A stretch of DNA of 64,000 nt from Streptomyces noursei ATCC 11455 (GTDB taxonomy: Bacteria; Actinomycetota; Actinomycetes; Streptomycetales; Streptomycetaceae), in assembly GCF_001704275.1 (NCBI RefSeq), contig NZ_CP011533.1, positions 5,766,001 through 5,830,000 on the forward strand, read 5' to 3'. A model generated the notes under the pieces. The model worked only from the letters and a program-made list of their open reading frames with translations, did no database searches and had not been told where the DNA came from. Positions 53,205-62,036 of this stretch are shown piece after piece (position 1 is the first letter of the stretch; every line of letters begins with the position of its first letter). The translations under genes were made by a program, and so were the position numbers.

Positions 53205-54551
53205 TCAGCCGCGCGGGTTGTGGTTCGGCAGCTCCACCTTCGCGCCCAGTTCCACGAGCTTCTCCATGAAGTTCTCGTAGCCGCGGTTGATCAGGTCGAT
53301 GCCGTGCACCCGGGAGGTGCCCTGCGCCGCCAGCGCCGCGATCAGGTACGAGAAGCCACCGCGCAGGTCGGGGATGACCAGGTCGGCGCCCTGCAGCTTG
53401 GTGGGGCCGGAGACGACCGCGGAGTGCAGGAAGTTGCGCTGGCCGAAGCGGCAGGCGGAGCCGCCCAGGCACTCGCGGTAGAGCTGGATGTGTGCGCCCA
53501 TCTGGTTGAGCGCCTCGGTGAAGCCCAGCCGGGACTCGTAGACCGTCTCGTGCACGATCGACAGGCCCGACGCCTGGGTCAGCGCGACCACCAGGGGCTG
53601 CTGCCAGTCGGTCTGGAAACCGGGGTGGACGTCGGTCTCCAGGGCGATGGCGTTGAGCGAGCCGCCCGGGTGCCAGAAGCGGATGCCCTCGTCGTCGATC
53701 TCGAAGGCGCCGCCGACCTTACGGAAGGTGTTCAGGAACGTCATCATCGAGCGCTGGTGCGCGCCGCGGACGTAGATGTTGCCCTCGGTGGCCAGCGCCG
53801 CGGACGCCCAGGAGGCGGCCTCCAGGCGGTCCGGGAGGGCGCGGTGGGTGTAGCCGTCGAGCTTGTCCACACCGGTGATCCGGATCGTCCGGTCGGTGTC
53901 CATGGAGATGATCGCGCCCATCTTCTGCAGGACGCAGATCAGGTCCTCGATCTCGGGCTCCACGGCGGCGTTCGACAGCTCGGTGACGCCCTCGGCCAGC
54001 ACGGCCGTCAGCAGCACCTGCTCGGTCGAGCCGACCGACGGGTACGGCAGCCGGATCTTGGTGCCGCGCAGCCGCTGCGGCGCCTCCAGGTACTGGCCGT
54101 CGGCGCGCTTCTCGATCTTCGCGCCGAACTGGCGGAGCACGTCGAAGTGGAAGTCCACCGGCCGGCCGCCGATGTCGCAGCCGCCCAGACCGGGGATGAA
54201 GGCGTGACCCAGCCGGTGCAGCAGCGGGCCGCAGAACAGGATCGGAATGCGCGACGAACCGGCGTGCGCGTCGATGTCCGCGACGTTGGCGCTCTCCACG
54301 TGCGAGGGGTCCAGGACCAGCTCGCCGGGCTCGTCGCCCGGGCGCACCGTGACGCCGTGCAGCTGGAGCAGCCCGCGCACCACGCGGACGTCCCGGATGT
54401 CGGGAACGTTGCGCAGCCGGCTCGGACCACTGCCCAGCAGGGCGGCGACCATGGCCTTGGGCACAAGGTTCTTCGCGCCGCGAACCCGGATCTCGCCCTC
54501 CAGCGGGGTGCCGCCGTGGACAAGCAGTACGTCGTCAGTAGAGACGGTCAT
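53205..54551 (-). CDS. murA: UDP-N-acetylglucosamine 1-carboxyvinyltransferase
   Basis: MurA performs the first committed step of peptidoglycan synthesis, adding enolpyruvate from PEP to UDP-GlcNAc in the cytoplasm. The 448-residue protein shows GAKNLVPKAMVAALL at the start of the fold, RIPILFCGPLLHRLG, and GGCDIGGRPVDFH with Cys125, equivalent to the fosfomycin-target Cys115 of E. coli. Retention of Cys predicts fosfomycin sensitivity at this enzyme. ATG 54551 follows AGGAA. It is convergent with the HU gene and divergent from the YqgE/AlgH gene. Confidence 0.97.
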   Translation of the reverse strand: MTVSTDDVLLVHGGTPLEGEIRVRGAKNLVPKAMVAALLGSGPSRLRNVPDIRDVRVVRGLLQLHGVTVRPGDEPGELVLDPSHVESANVADIDAHAGSSRIPILFCGPLLHRLGHAFIPGLGGCDIGGRPVDFHFDVLRQFGAKIEKRADGQYLEAPQRLRGTKIRLPYPSVGSTEQVLLTAVLAEGVTELSNAAVEPEIEDLICVLQKMGAIISMDTDRTIRITGVDKLDGYTHRALPDRLEAASWASAALATEGNIYVRGAHQRSMMTFLNTFRKVGGAFEIDDEGIRFWHPGGSLNAIALETDVHPGFQTDWQQPLVVALTQASGLSIVHETVYESRLGFTEALNQMGAHIQLYRECLGGSACRFGQRNFLHSAVVSGPTKLQGADLVIPDLRGGFSYLIAALAAQGTSRVHGIDLINRGYENFMEKLVELGAKVELPNHNPRG

Positions 54552-54845
54552 GGATCTCGCGTTCCTGGAGTCGGTCTGGGCCACCAGAAATGGTAAGGGC
54601 GGGAGAGGGGGTGCCCGTGGCGGTGCCCCCGCTCCGGGCATGTAATGGCTTTGTCACAACACGCTCCGCTACGGTCCCCCTGTGATTCGTCATCACTCTT
54701 TATGTCTAATGCGGCGAATGTCGCGAATGGGTCATTCGGTCCGAAGTCCGTGCGCCGGGGCCTGCCGCCGTACGCCCACCCTGCTCTCCCAGCAGGTTCG
54801 GGCGTTGACTCCCCCTTCGGGCCGGAAGTGCGGGATCATGTGGCC
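54552..54845. promoter_or_regulatory. Divergent promoter region, murA / YqgE
   Basis: This 294-bp gap must drive both genes. A/T-rich stretches occur at 54642-54660 (TAATGGCTTTGTCACAAC) and 54690-54720 (CATCACTCTTTATGTC). TTGTCA at 54651-54656 and TACGGT at 54670-54675 are promoter-like, but their 13-base spacing is too short for a pair. No operator-like palindrome was found. Confidence 0.3.
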
Positions 54846-55520
54846 ATGACCGAGGTGTCCTCGCTCACAGGGCGACTGCTCGTCGCCACACCCGCGCTCG
54901 CCGACCCGAACTTCGACCGCGCGGTGGTGCTCCTCCTCGACCACGACGAGGAGGGGTCCCTCGGCGTGATCCTCAACCGTCCCACACCGGTCGGCGTCGC
55001 CGACATCCTCGCCCCCTGGGCCGAGCTGGCGGGGGAGCCCGGGGTGGTCTTCCAGGGCGGCCCGGTCTCGCTGGACTCGGCGCTCGGGGTGGCCGTGGTG
55101 CCCGGCGGCGGGCCGTCCGGCGAGGGCGCCCCGTCCCCGGGGAGCGGCCCCCGCACCGGCGGCGCGGACGGCGGGACGGCCGGCGCCCCGGTCACGGACA
55201 CAGCGGAGGGCGCCGGGCCCGGGGACGAGCCCCTGGGCTGGCGCCGGGTGCACGGCGCGATCGGCCTGGTGGACCTGGAGGCGCCGCCGGAGCTCCTCGC
55301 CGCGGTCCTCGGCAGCCTGCGGATCTTCGCCGGGTACGCGGGATGGGGGCCCGGCCAGTTGGAGGACGAGCTGGTGGAGGGGGCCTGGTACGTCGTCGAG
55401 TCGGAGCCGGGCGACGTCTCCTCGCCCGATCCGGAGCAGCTGTGGCGGGCCGTGCTGCGCCGGCAGCGCAACGAGCTGGCGATGGTGGCCACCTACCCCG
55501 ACGACCCGTCGTTGAACTGA
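54846..55520 (+). CDS. YqgE/AlgH family protein (DUF179)
   Basis: This 224-residue cytoplasmic protein of the conserved YqgE/AlgH family has unknown biochemical function. Family motifs are GRLLVATPALADPNFDRAVV, GSLGVILNRPT, VFQGGPV, FAGYAGWGPGQLEDEL and RNELAMVATYP. Compared with typical members of about 185 residues it has an extra Gly/Pro/Ala-rich segment at about residues 85-130 inside the fold. ATG 54846 was chosen; GTG 54840 is an alternative two codons earlier. Confidence 0.9.
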   Translation: MTEVSSLTGRLLVATPALADPNFDRAVVLLLDHDEEGSLGVILNRPTPVGVADILAPWAELAGEPGVVFQGGPVSLDSALGVAVVPGGGPSGEGAPSPGSGPRTGGADGGTAGAPVTDTAEGAGPGDEPLGWRRVHGAIGLVDLEAPPELLAAVLGSLRIFAGYAGWGPGQLEDELVEGAWYVVESEPGDVSSPDPEQLWRAVLRRQRNELAMVATYPDDPSLN

Positions 55521-55721
55521 GCCGCCGGACCGCACCGGGCGTCGCCGCGCCGCGCGTGCCGGGGGCTCGTGCGCCGGGGAGTGCGCCCGGGCGCTCACCG
55601 GCGCATTTTGTGACGGCTTCGTCATGGGGAATTGTCAGACCCCGTCGCTATCGTTCGGAGTGCCAGGAACGCTGCGCGGACGCAAGGGCGCGGTCGCGCC
55701 GATCGGACGGGGGAGAGCACC

Positions 55722-56402
55722 ATGCACAGGCCGAGCGTGCCCGAGGACCTGGACCATCCCGAGCAGTTGTGGGCACGGGCCGCGACGCTGGCGGTGGTGG
55801 CCGCGGCCATGAACGACGGGGACGAGTACTCCTGGGGGCCGGGCGGCCTGGCCTGCTGGAACTGCGGCGGCTCGTACTGGTGGCGGCTGAAGCTGTACGA
55901 CGACGGCCGGGCCCTGCTCTGCGGCCAGGACTCCGACGGGAGTTACACGCACAGCGGCGACAGGCAGATCGACTTCCTGGCCGGCGGCCCCGCATGGCTG
56001 CCCTGGGAGCAGCTGCGCGACGACGCCCAGGGCAACCTCCTCGGCTTCGCCTACTGGTACGAGGACGGCGTCTGGGCCCGCGCCCCGTATCCCGCGACGA
56101 TGCCGGACGACGGCCTGGAGATGGCGCTGAGCTGGGCGGCGCCCGGTGATGCGGCGGTGCGGGAGATCACCGAGCACCTGGTGGCCCTCACGGAGACCGA
56201 CGTCCACCCCGCCGAGACGGTCCGCGCCTTCATCGCGTCCGCCGCGGCCCGCACGGTCGGCGCGGCGGACGTCTCCGCGCTGCTGGACGCGGTCTGCGGC
56301 CCGGACTGCTGGTACGAGGTCCGCCCGGAGGCCGCGTTGGCGTTCGCCGCCGACCTGGGGCTGACCGGGGACCGGGGCGGGGTGCCGGCGGTGGCGTCGT
56401 AG
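55722..56402 (+). CDS. Conserved hypothetical protein
   Basis: This is a 226-residue protein I cannot assign to a family. It starts at ATG after GGGGGAG. The first half is aromatic-rich (YSWGPGGLACWNCGGSYWW, RALLCGQDSDGSYTH), resembling a small beta fold with two CxxC-like cysteines at about residues 45-48. The second half is helical and acidic with two further cysteines (CGPDCWYEV). It has no signal peptide or membrane helix. Codon use is typical of the genome. It is convergent with the LysR gene. Confidence 0.7.
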   Translation: MHRPSVPEDLDHPEQLWARAATLAVVAAAMNDGDEYSWGPGGLACWNCGGSYWWRLKLYDDGRALLCGQDSDGSYTHSGDRQIDFLAGGPAWLPWEQLRDDAQGNLLGFAYWYEDGVWARAPYPATMPDDGLEMALSWAAPGDAAVREITEHLVALTETDVHPAETVRAFIASAAARTVGAADVSALLDAVCGPDCWYEVRPEAALAFAADLGLTGDRGGVPAVAS

Positions 56403-56439
56403 CGCCGCTCCGGCGCGCGCCGGAGTGCCCCTGTGGGCG

Positions 56440-57450
56440 TCAGCGGCGGCGCTGTCCGCCCAGGGTGAAGAAGCGCTCGGCCAGCGGATGGGCGTCGCGG
56501 GCCGGCAGGGCCAGGCGCACGGGCACCGGCGGCGCGTTCTTCAGCCGGACGTAGCGGATCTGGGGGTGCGGGTGCCGTTCGGCCACGCTCTCCGGGGCCA
56601 CCCCGACCCCGTGCCCGGCCGCGACCGCCTCCAGCCACTCGTCGAAGTTGTCCGCGGTGCAGGCGAGTTGGGGGCGCCGGTCGGCGGGCCAGAGCTCGGG
56701 CCGGGTGGTGCCGGTGACGGTGTTGACCACCAGCGGCAGCTCCGCCAGCTCGGCCCAGTCCAGCACCCGCCGGTGGGCCAGGCCCTCCGGGGCGCCGGCC
56801 CGCGGCACGGCGGCCACCCGCGGTTCCTGCAACAGCAGCGCGGTGCGCAGCCCGGCGTCCCGCGGCACCTCGCCGCGGAGCACCACGATGTCCGACTCCC
56901 CGGTCTCCAGCCCGGCCAGCGGGGTGTCCCGGCGGACGAGCCGGACCCTGGCGCCGGTCGCCGCCCTGAACTCCGTGACCAGCGTGCGGCAGGCGGCCGG
57001 CAGCAGCGAGGTGAAGCCCAGTCGCAGCTCCCCCGGCCCGGCGGGGGAGCGCAGCGCGGCGGCGAGCCGGGGGAGCAGCGGGGCGAGGTCGGTGTAGAGG
57101 CGGCGGCCGGCGTCGGTGAGGGCGACCCGCCGGGTCGTCCGGTCCAGCAGCCGGACGCCGAGCGTGGCCTCCAGGGCCCGGACGGCCCGGGTCAGCGCGG
57201 GCTGGCCGGTCCGCAGCCGGGCCGCGGCGTGGGTGAAGCTGCGCTCCTCGGCGACGGCGAGGAAGCCCCGCAGGTGCCGGAGTTCGACGCCGTCGAGGGC
57301 CGGGTCGGCGAGCCAGTCGGCGTCGCCGGACGCGGGGTCGGACGTGGGGTCGGGGGCGTCGTCGTGGGCCGACCCCGTCGCGGCGCGGTCCTGGCCGTCG
57401 GCGCCGTCCTGGATGCCGGCGCCGTCCTGGGTATCGCGGACACCATTCAT
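56440..57450 (-). CDS. LysR-family transcriptional regulator
   Basis: This 336-residue regulator has the LysR winged helix beginning unusually late, at residue 53 (VELRHLRGFLAVAEERSFTHAAARL, GQPALTRAVRALEATLG). A 50-residue Asp/Ala/Gly-rich extension of low complexity comes before it. The effector domain follows from about 140 (GELRLGFTSLLPAAC). A start nearer the helix-turn-helix cannot be excluded, but no better ribosome site was seen. It is divergent from an MFS exporter across 126 bp that contain the inverted repeat TGCTC-N5-GAGCA, so it likely controls that exporter. Confidence 0.88.
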   Translation of the reverse strand: MNGVRDTQDGAGIQDGADGQDRAATGSAHDDAPDPTSDPASGDADWLADPALDGVELRHLRGFLAVAEERSFTHAAARLRTGQPALTRAVRALEATLGVRLLDRTTRRVALTDAGRRLYTDLAPLLPRLAAALRSPAGPGELRLGFTSLLPAACRTLVTEFRAATGARVRLVRRDTPLAGLETGESDIVVLRGEVPRDAGLRTALLLQEPRVAAVPRAGAPEGLAHRRVLDWAELAELPLVVNTVTGTTRPELWPADRRPQLACTADNFDEWLEAVAAGHGVGVAPESVAERHPHPQIRYVRLKNAPPVPVRLALPARDAHPLAERFFTLGGQRRR

Positions 57451-57466
57451 GTCGCCCCAGCATAAG

Positions 57467-57481
57467 TGCTCCGTCCGAGCA
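57467..57481. promoter_or_regulatory. LysR operator candidate
   Basis: TGCTC (57467-57471) and GAGCA (57477-57481) with a 5-base spacer form an interrupted palindrome with flanking A/T (ATAAG and TTT) between the divergent LysR and MFS genes. Size and position fit a LysR recognition site. Confidence 0.5.
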
Positions 57482-57576
57482 TTTCCCCGGCTATCCGGAG
57501 ACTGCCTACGTTTCCCCGCGTCGGTCCGTCCCGGGGCCGGGGACGGTCCCCGGCGCCTCCCGGACCACCAGGGGAG

Positions 57577-58767
57577 ATGAGCACGGTGCGCAAGGTCTGG
57601 CTGCTGACGCTGGGGGCGTTCACCCTCGGCCTGGACGCCTATGTGATGGCGGGGCTGCTACCGGTCCTCGCCGCGGACATCGGCACCCGGGTGTCCCTCG
57701 CCGGCCAGCTGGTGACGGTCTTCACGCTGGCCTACGCGATCTCCGCGCCGCTGGTCGCCGGGCTGCTCTCCGGCGTGCGGCCCCGGCTGCTGATCCTGGC
57801 GGCGCTGGCCGTCTTCACCGTCGGCAACGGCCTGACCGCGCTGGCCCCGTCGCTGGGCGCGCTGCTCGCCGCCCGGGTCGTCGCGGGCGCCGGCGCCGGG
57901 GTCTACTCCGCGCTGTCCACCGCGGCCGCCGCCGCACTGGTCCCGGAGGAGAAGCGCGGCCGGGCGCTGGCGCTGGTCATGGGCGGGATGAGCGCGGGCA
58001 CCGTGCTGGGCGTGCCGATCGGGGTGCTGCTGGCCGAGCACACCGGCTGGCGGGCCACGCTCTGGCTGGTCACCGCGCTGGGCGCGGTCGCGCTCGGCGG
58101 GCTGGCGGCGCTGCTGCCGCAGGTGCCCGCGGGGCCCGCCGTCCCGGTACGGGCCCGGCTGACGGCCATCGCCGACCGCGCGGTGGCGCCGGTGGTCGCG
58201 GTGTCCTTCCTCGCCGCGGTGGCCAGCCTCGGCCTCTACACCTACCTCGCGCCGGTGCTGGCCGCGGCCGGCGGCGTCCACGAGGTCGCCCCGTATCTGT
58301 GGGCCTGGGGCGCCGGTGGTGTGCTGGGGAGCGTGCTGGCCGGGCCGCTGGTGGACCGGACCGGACGGGTGCGGCTGCTGGCCGGCGTGATTCTGCTGGT
58401 GGTCACCGCGGCCCAGGCCCTGCTGCCGACCCTGGCGGCGGTGGCGCTGCCCGGTGCGGTGGTCGCGCTGGTGGCCTGGGGCGCGGCGGGCTGGGCGTTC
58501 CAGGTGCCGCAGCAGCACCGGCTGCTCCAGGCCAGCGCGCAGCGCGGCACCGTCGCCCTCGCGCTGAACAATTCCGCGCTCTATCTGGGCAGCGCGGTCG
58601 GCTCGGCGCTCGGCGGGCTGGCCCTGGCCGCGGGGCTGACGCCGGCCGCGCTGCCCTGGGCGGCGGCCGGGGTCGCGGCCCTGGGACTGTTGGTGCATCT
58701 GGTGGCGGGCCGACGCTCCCGACCCGCGCCGCGCGTGAGTACCCTTGGCAGTTATGAGCACTCTTGA
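57577..58767 (+). CDS. MFS exporter (DHA1/sugar efflux type)
   Basis: This 396-residue twelve-helix major facilitator protein of the drug:H+ antiporter/arabinose-efflux (AraJ-like) group starts TVRKVWLLTLGAFTLGLDAYVMAGLLPVLAADI. It carries the motif-A region GVRPRLLILAAL and the motif-C-like helix AGTVLGVPIGVLLAEHTGWRAT. The start ATG follows AGGGGAG closely. It is divergently paired with a LysR regulator and overlaps the next gene by 14 bases. The substrate is unknown. Confidence 0.88.
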   Translation: MSTVRKVWLLTLGAFTLGLDAYVMAGLLPVLAADIGTRVSLAGQLVTVFTLAYAISAPLVAGLLSGVRPRLLILAALAVFTVGNGLTALAPSLGALLAARVVAGAGAGVYSALSTAAAAALVPEEKRGRALALVMGGMSAGTVLGVPIGVLLAEHTGWRATLWLVTALGAVALGGLAALLPQVPAGPAVPVRARLTAIADRAVAPVVAVSFLAAVASLGLYTYLAPVLAAAGGVHEVAPYLWAWGAGGVLGSVLAGPLVDRTGRVRLLAGVILLVVTAAQALLPTLAAVALPGAVVALVAWGAAGWAFQVPQQHRLLQASAQRGTVALALNNSALYLGSAVGSALGGLALAAGLTPAALPWAAAGVAALGLLVHLVAGRRSRPAPRVSTLGSYEHS

Positions 58768-59038
58768 GCCCGAGCGCGGGGCAGGTACGGGGACCCTCGT
58801 AGAGCCGACACCGCAGGTGTCGCACGGCGACGGCGACCACGAGCGCTTCGCCCACTACGTCCAGAAGGACAAGATCATGGCGAGCGCGCTCGACGGCACC
58901 CCCGTCGTGGCGCTCTGCGGCAAGGTCTGGGTCCCGGGTCGCGACCCGAAGAAGTACCCGGTCTGCCCGCTGTGCAAGGAGATCTTCGAGTCCATGGGCG
59001 CCGGTGGCGACAAGGACAAGGACGGCGGCAAGAAGTAA
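58754..59038 (+). CDS. DUF3039 domain protein
   Basis: This 94-residue conserved actinobacterial protein has a charged N-terminus, then HERFAHYVQKDKIMASALDGTPVVALCGKVWVPGRDPKKYPVCPLCKEIF in overlapping segments with three cysteines (ALCGK and CPLC) likely to bind zinc, and a Lys/Gly/Asp-rich tail. Function is unknown. ATG 58754 lies inside the end of the MFS gene, overlapping by 14 bases in another frame; a TTG three codons upstream is an alternative. Confidence 0.85.
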   Translation: MSTLEPERGAGTGTLVEPTPQVSHGDGDHERFAHYVQKDKIMASALDGTPVVALCGKVWVPGRDPKKYPVCPLCKEIFESMGAGGDKDKDGGKK

Positions 59039-59248
59039 CCGCCGGCCGCGGCGCCCGCCCGCTGGGCCCGGCGCCCCGGCCCGCCGCTCCGCGCCCAGGG
59101 CCTGCACGGGCCCGGGTCCCTCGTGGGCCCGGGCCCGTCGCCGTGCCCGGCCCGTGTGCCGCCGTCCCGGCCCCCGGGCGGCGCGCTCTTCGGCACGGGC
59201 CGGCAGGCGCGGGTTTCTCCCCGCGGCGGCGCGGTGAAGACTGACGTG

Positions 59249-60907
59249 ATGACAGCTCTGGAGACCGCTCCCCCCACGGGTCTGATCCCGGCACCGCTGA
59301 GCCGCGACCTGGGCGACGCCGGGGCCCGCCCCCGGACCGTACGGCTCGGTGCGCAGACCGCGCTGGCCGCCGCCCCCGGCACCGAGGACACCGCCCGCTG
59401 GTTGCGCGGCACCCTCGGCGCCGCCTTCGCTCTGCCGCTGCCGCCCGGCCCCGCCGACGCACCGGACACCCTGACACTGGCCCTCGACCCGGCCCTCCCG
59501 GAGGAGGGCTATCGGCTCGACGCCGACGCCCACTGGGGCGTGCGCGTCACCGGAGGCGGCCCGGCCGGTGTCTTCTGGGGCGCACAGACGCTCCGTCAGC
59601 TCCTCGGCCCCGCCGCCTTCCGGAGCGCGCCGCTCGACCCGGGGCGCACGCCGGGCCTGCCGGAGCAGACCGTCGAGGACGCCCCCCGTTTCCGCTGGCG
59701 CGGCCTGATGCTGGACGTCGCCCGGCACTTCCTGCCCAAGGACGGGGTGTTGCGCTACCTCGACCTGATGGCCGCCCACAAGCTGAACGTCCTGCACTTC
59801 CACCTCACCGACGACCAGGGCTGGCGGCTGGAGATCCGCCGCTATCCGAAGCTGACCGCGATCGGTGCCTGGCGCGAGCGCAGCAAGCTCGGCCACCGCG
59901 ACTCGCCGCTGTGGGACCCGCGCCCGCACGGCGGCCACTACACCCAGGACGACATCCGCGAGATCGTCGCCTACGCCGCCGCGCGGCAGATCACCGTCGT
60001 CCCCGAGATCGATATCCCCGGGCACTCGCAGGCCGCCATCGCGGCATACCCGGAGCTCGGCAACACCGACGTCATCGACACCACCTCCTTGAAGGTCTGG
60101 GACACCTGGGGCGTCAATCCCAACGTACTGGCGCCCACTGACAGCACCCTGCGCTTCTACGAGCACGTGCTGGAGGAGGTCCTCGAACTCTTCCCGTCGT
60201 CCTTCGTGCACCTCGGCGGCGACGAGTGCCCCAAGGACCAGTGGCGGGCCTCGCCCGCCGCGCAGGCCCGGATCGCCGCGCTGTCGCTGGACGGCGAGGA
60301 CGGCCTCCAGAGCTGGTTCATCCGGCACTTCGACCGCTGGCTGACCGCCCGCGGCCGACGGCTCATCGGCTGGGACGAGATCCTCGAAGGGGGCCTGGCG
60401 GAGGGGGCCGCGGTCTCCTCCTGGCGCGGGTACGCGGGCGGGGTCGCCGCGGCCAAGGCCGGGCACGACGTCGTCATGTGCCCCGAGCAGCAGGTGTATC
60501 TGGACCACCGTCAGCACGCCTCCGCCGACGAGCCGGTGCCGATCGGCTACGTGCGGACCCTGGAGGACGTCTACCGTTTCGAGCCGGTGCCACCGGAGCT
60601 GACGGGCGAACAGGCCGCGCGGATCCTCGGCACCCAGGCCAACGCCTGGAGCGAGGCGATGGACAGCCGGCAGCGCCTGGACTACCAGGTCTTCCCGCGG
60701 CTGGCCGCGTTCGCCGAGGTCGCCTGGTCCCGGTTGCCCGCCCCGGCCGCCCGCGACTACCCGGAGTTCACCCGGCGGATGGCCGACCACTACGCCCGCC
60801 TCGACGCCCTCGGCGTCGACTACCGCCCACCCGGCGGCCCCCTCCCCTGGCAGCAGCGCCCCGGCATCCTCGGACGCCCCTTCGACGGGGCGCCCCCAAA
60901 CGTGTGA
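59249..60907 (+). CDS. Beta-N-acetylhexosaminidase, GH20
   Basis: This 552-residue glycoside hydrolase releases terminal GlcNAc/GalNAc. An N-terminal GH20b domain (about 20-150) is followed by the catalytic barrel starting FRWRGLMLDVARHFLP. The Asp-Glu catalytic pair is D325-E326 in HLGGDECPKDQW, using substrate-assisted catalysis; EIDIPGHSQA and NAWSEAM are further family motifs. No signal peptide is visible with the ATG at 59249 (a GTG precedes it directly), so the enzyme seems cytoplasmic and suited to processing imported chitobiose or muropeptide sugars. Confidence 0.94.
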   Translation: MTALETAPPTGLIPAPLSRDLGDAGARPRTVRLGAQTALAAAPGTEDTARWLRGTLGAAFALPLPPGPADAPDTLTLALDPALPEEGYRLDADAHWGVRVTGGGPAGVFWGAQTLRQLLGPAAFRSAPLDPGRTPGLPEQTVEDAPRFRWRGLMLDVARHFLPKDGVLRYLDLMAAHKLNVLHFHLTDDQGWRLEIRRYPKLTAIGAWRERSKLGHRDSPLWDPRPHGGHYTQDDIREIVAYAAARQITVVPEIDIPGHSQAAIAAYPELGNTDVIDTTSLKVWDTWGVNPNVLAPTDSTLRFYEHVLEEVLELFPSSFVHLGGDECPKDQWRASPAAQARIAALSLDGEDGLQSWFIRHFDRWLTARGRRLIGWDEILEGGLAEGAAVSSWRGYAGGVAAAKAGHDVVMCPEQQVYLDHRQHASADEPVPIGYVRTLEDVYRFEPVPPELTGEQAARILGTQANAWSEAMDSRQRLDYQVFPRLAAFAEVAWSRLPAPAARDYPEFTRRMADHYARLDALGVDYRPPGGPLPWQQRPGILGRPFDGAPPNV

Positions 60908-61017
60908 GCCCGCGCCCAAGGAGGGCGCCCGTCCGGCCGGACCTGGAACGGTGGTGCGGGTTCACCGGAATCGGCGGACGAAACCGGACCAGCGCCCTCT
61001 TCGAGGACGGAACACCG

Positions 61018-61052
61018 CTTCGCGGACCCTCGCGCGTACCGGGTCCGCGAAG
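61018..61052. terminator. Perfect 11-bp inverted repeat after hexosaminidase
   Basis: CTTCGCGGACC (61018-61028) and its exact complement (61042-61052) enclose a 13-base loop, 110 bases after the hexosaminidase stop and before the promoter area of the dehydrogenase operon (TTGCCA at 61064, TACCGT at 61089). It is either a terminator or an operator. Confidence 0.5.
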
Positions 61053-61139
61053 ATGTGCCAGAGTTGCCACGTCCGGGCCGTGAGCACGTACCGTACGGCG
61101 GAGCGGAACTGCCGGGACACCGGGGAAGGGGCAGCTGGG

Positions 61140-62036
61140 TTGACCACGCACGCACCGCACGCGTCGCAATCGGTGACGTTGCCGGCCTCGCTCGACGAGG
61201 CGGTGGCGGCACTCACCGCCATGCCCGCCGCCGTGCCCGTCGCAGGCGGCACGGATCTCATGGCGGCGGTCAACGCCGGACTCCTCAGACCCGCGGGCCT
61301 GGTGGGCCTCGGCCGGATCAGCGAGATCCGCGGCTGGCAGTACCTGGACGGTCATGCGCTGCTCGGCGCCGGCCTCACCCTCGCCCGTATGGGGCGTCCC
61401 GACTTCGCCGCCCTGATCCCGGGTCTGGCCGCCGCCGCGCGCGCGGCCGGCCCGCCGCAGATCCGCAACGCCGGGACCCTCGGCGGCAACATCGTCACCA
61501 GCGCCCCCACGGGTGACACCCTCCCGGTGCTGGCCGCCCTGGAGGCCACGGTGATCATCGCCGGCCCCGGGGGCGCCCGCCGCGAGATCCCGGTCAGCCA
61601 CCTGCTCACCGGTCGCGAGATGTTGAGCCCCGGGGAACTCGTCGGCTTCGTACGGGTTCCGCTGCTGCACGCCCCGCAGACCTTCCTCAAGGCCACCGGG
61701 CGCACCGGCCCCGGCCGCGCCACCGCCTCCGTCGCGCTGGTCCTGGACCCGGCCCGGCGCTCGGTGCGCTGCGCGGTCGGCGCGGTCGCCGCCATGCCGC
61801 TGCGCCCCCTGGAGGCCGAGCAGTGGGTGGCCTCGCTCATCGACTGGGACGGCGAACGCGGCCTGGTCCCCGAGGCGCTGGCCGCCTTCGGCGACTACGT
61901 GGCCGCCGCCTGCATCCCCGACCCGGTGCCGCCGCAGGACGGCTCCGAACCTGCGGCCCTGCCGCCGGCCGCCCTGCACCTGCGCCGTACGGTGGCAGCC
62001 CTGGCCCGCCGCGCACTTGGGAGGGCGCTCGCGTGA
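61140..62036 (+). CDS. FAD-binding subunit of xanthine dehydrogenase family
   Basis: This 298-residue medium (FAD) subunit of a molybdenum hydroxylase starts at TTG after AAGGGG. The FAD-binding motifs are VPVAGGTDLMAAVNAG at about residue 35 and NAGTLGGNIVTSAPTGDTLP near 115, and the CO-dehydrogenase flavoprotein C-terminal domain follows. It transfers electrons from the Mo and 2Fe-2S centres to FAD and then NAD or another acceptor. Its stop overlaps the start of the 2Fe-2S subunit gene (GTGA), so the two are translationally coupled. Confidence 0.92.
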   Translation: MTTHAPHASQSVTLPASLDEAVAALTAMPAAVPVAGGTDLMAAVNAGLLRPAGLVGLGRISEIRGWQYLDGHALLGAGLTLARMGRPDFAALIPGLAAAARAAGPPQIRNAGTLGGNIVTSAPTGDTLPVLAALEATVIIAGPGGARREIPVSHLLTGREMLSPGELVGFVRVPLLHAPQTFLKATGRTGPGRATASVALVLDPARRSVRCAVGAVAAMPLRPLEAEQWVASLIDWDGERGLVPEALAAFGDYVAAACIPDPVPPQDGSEPAALPPAALHLRRTVAALARRALGRALA

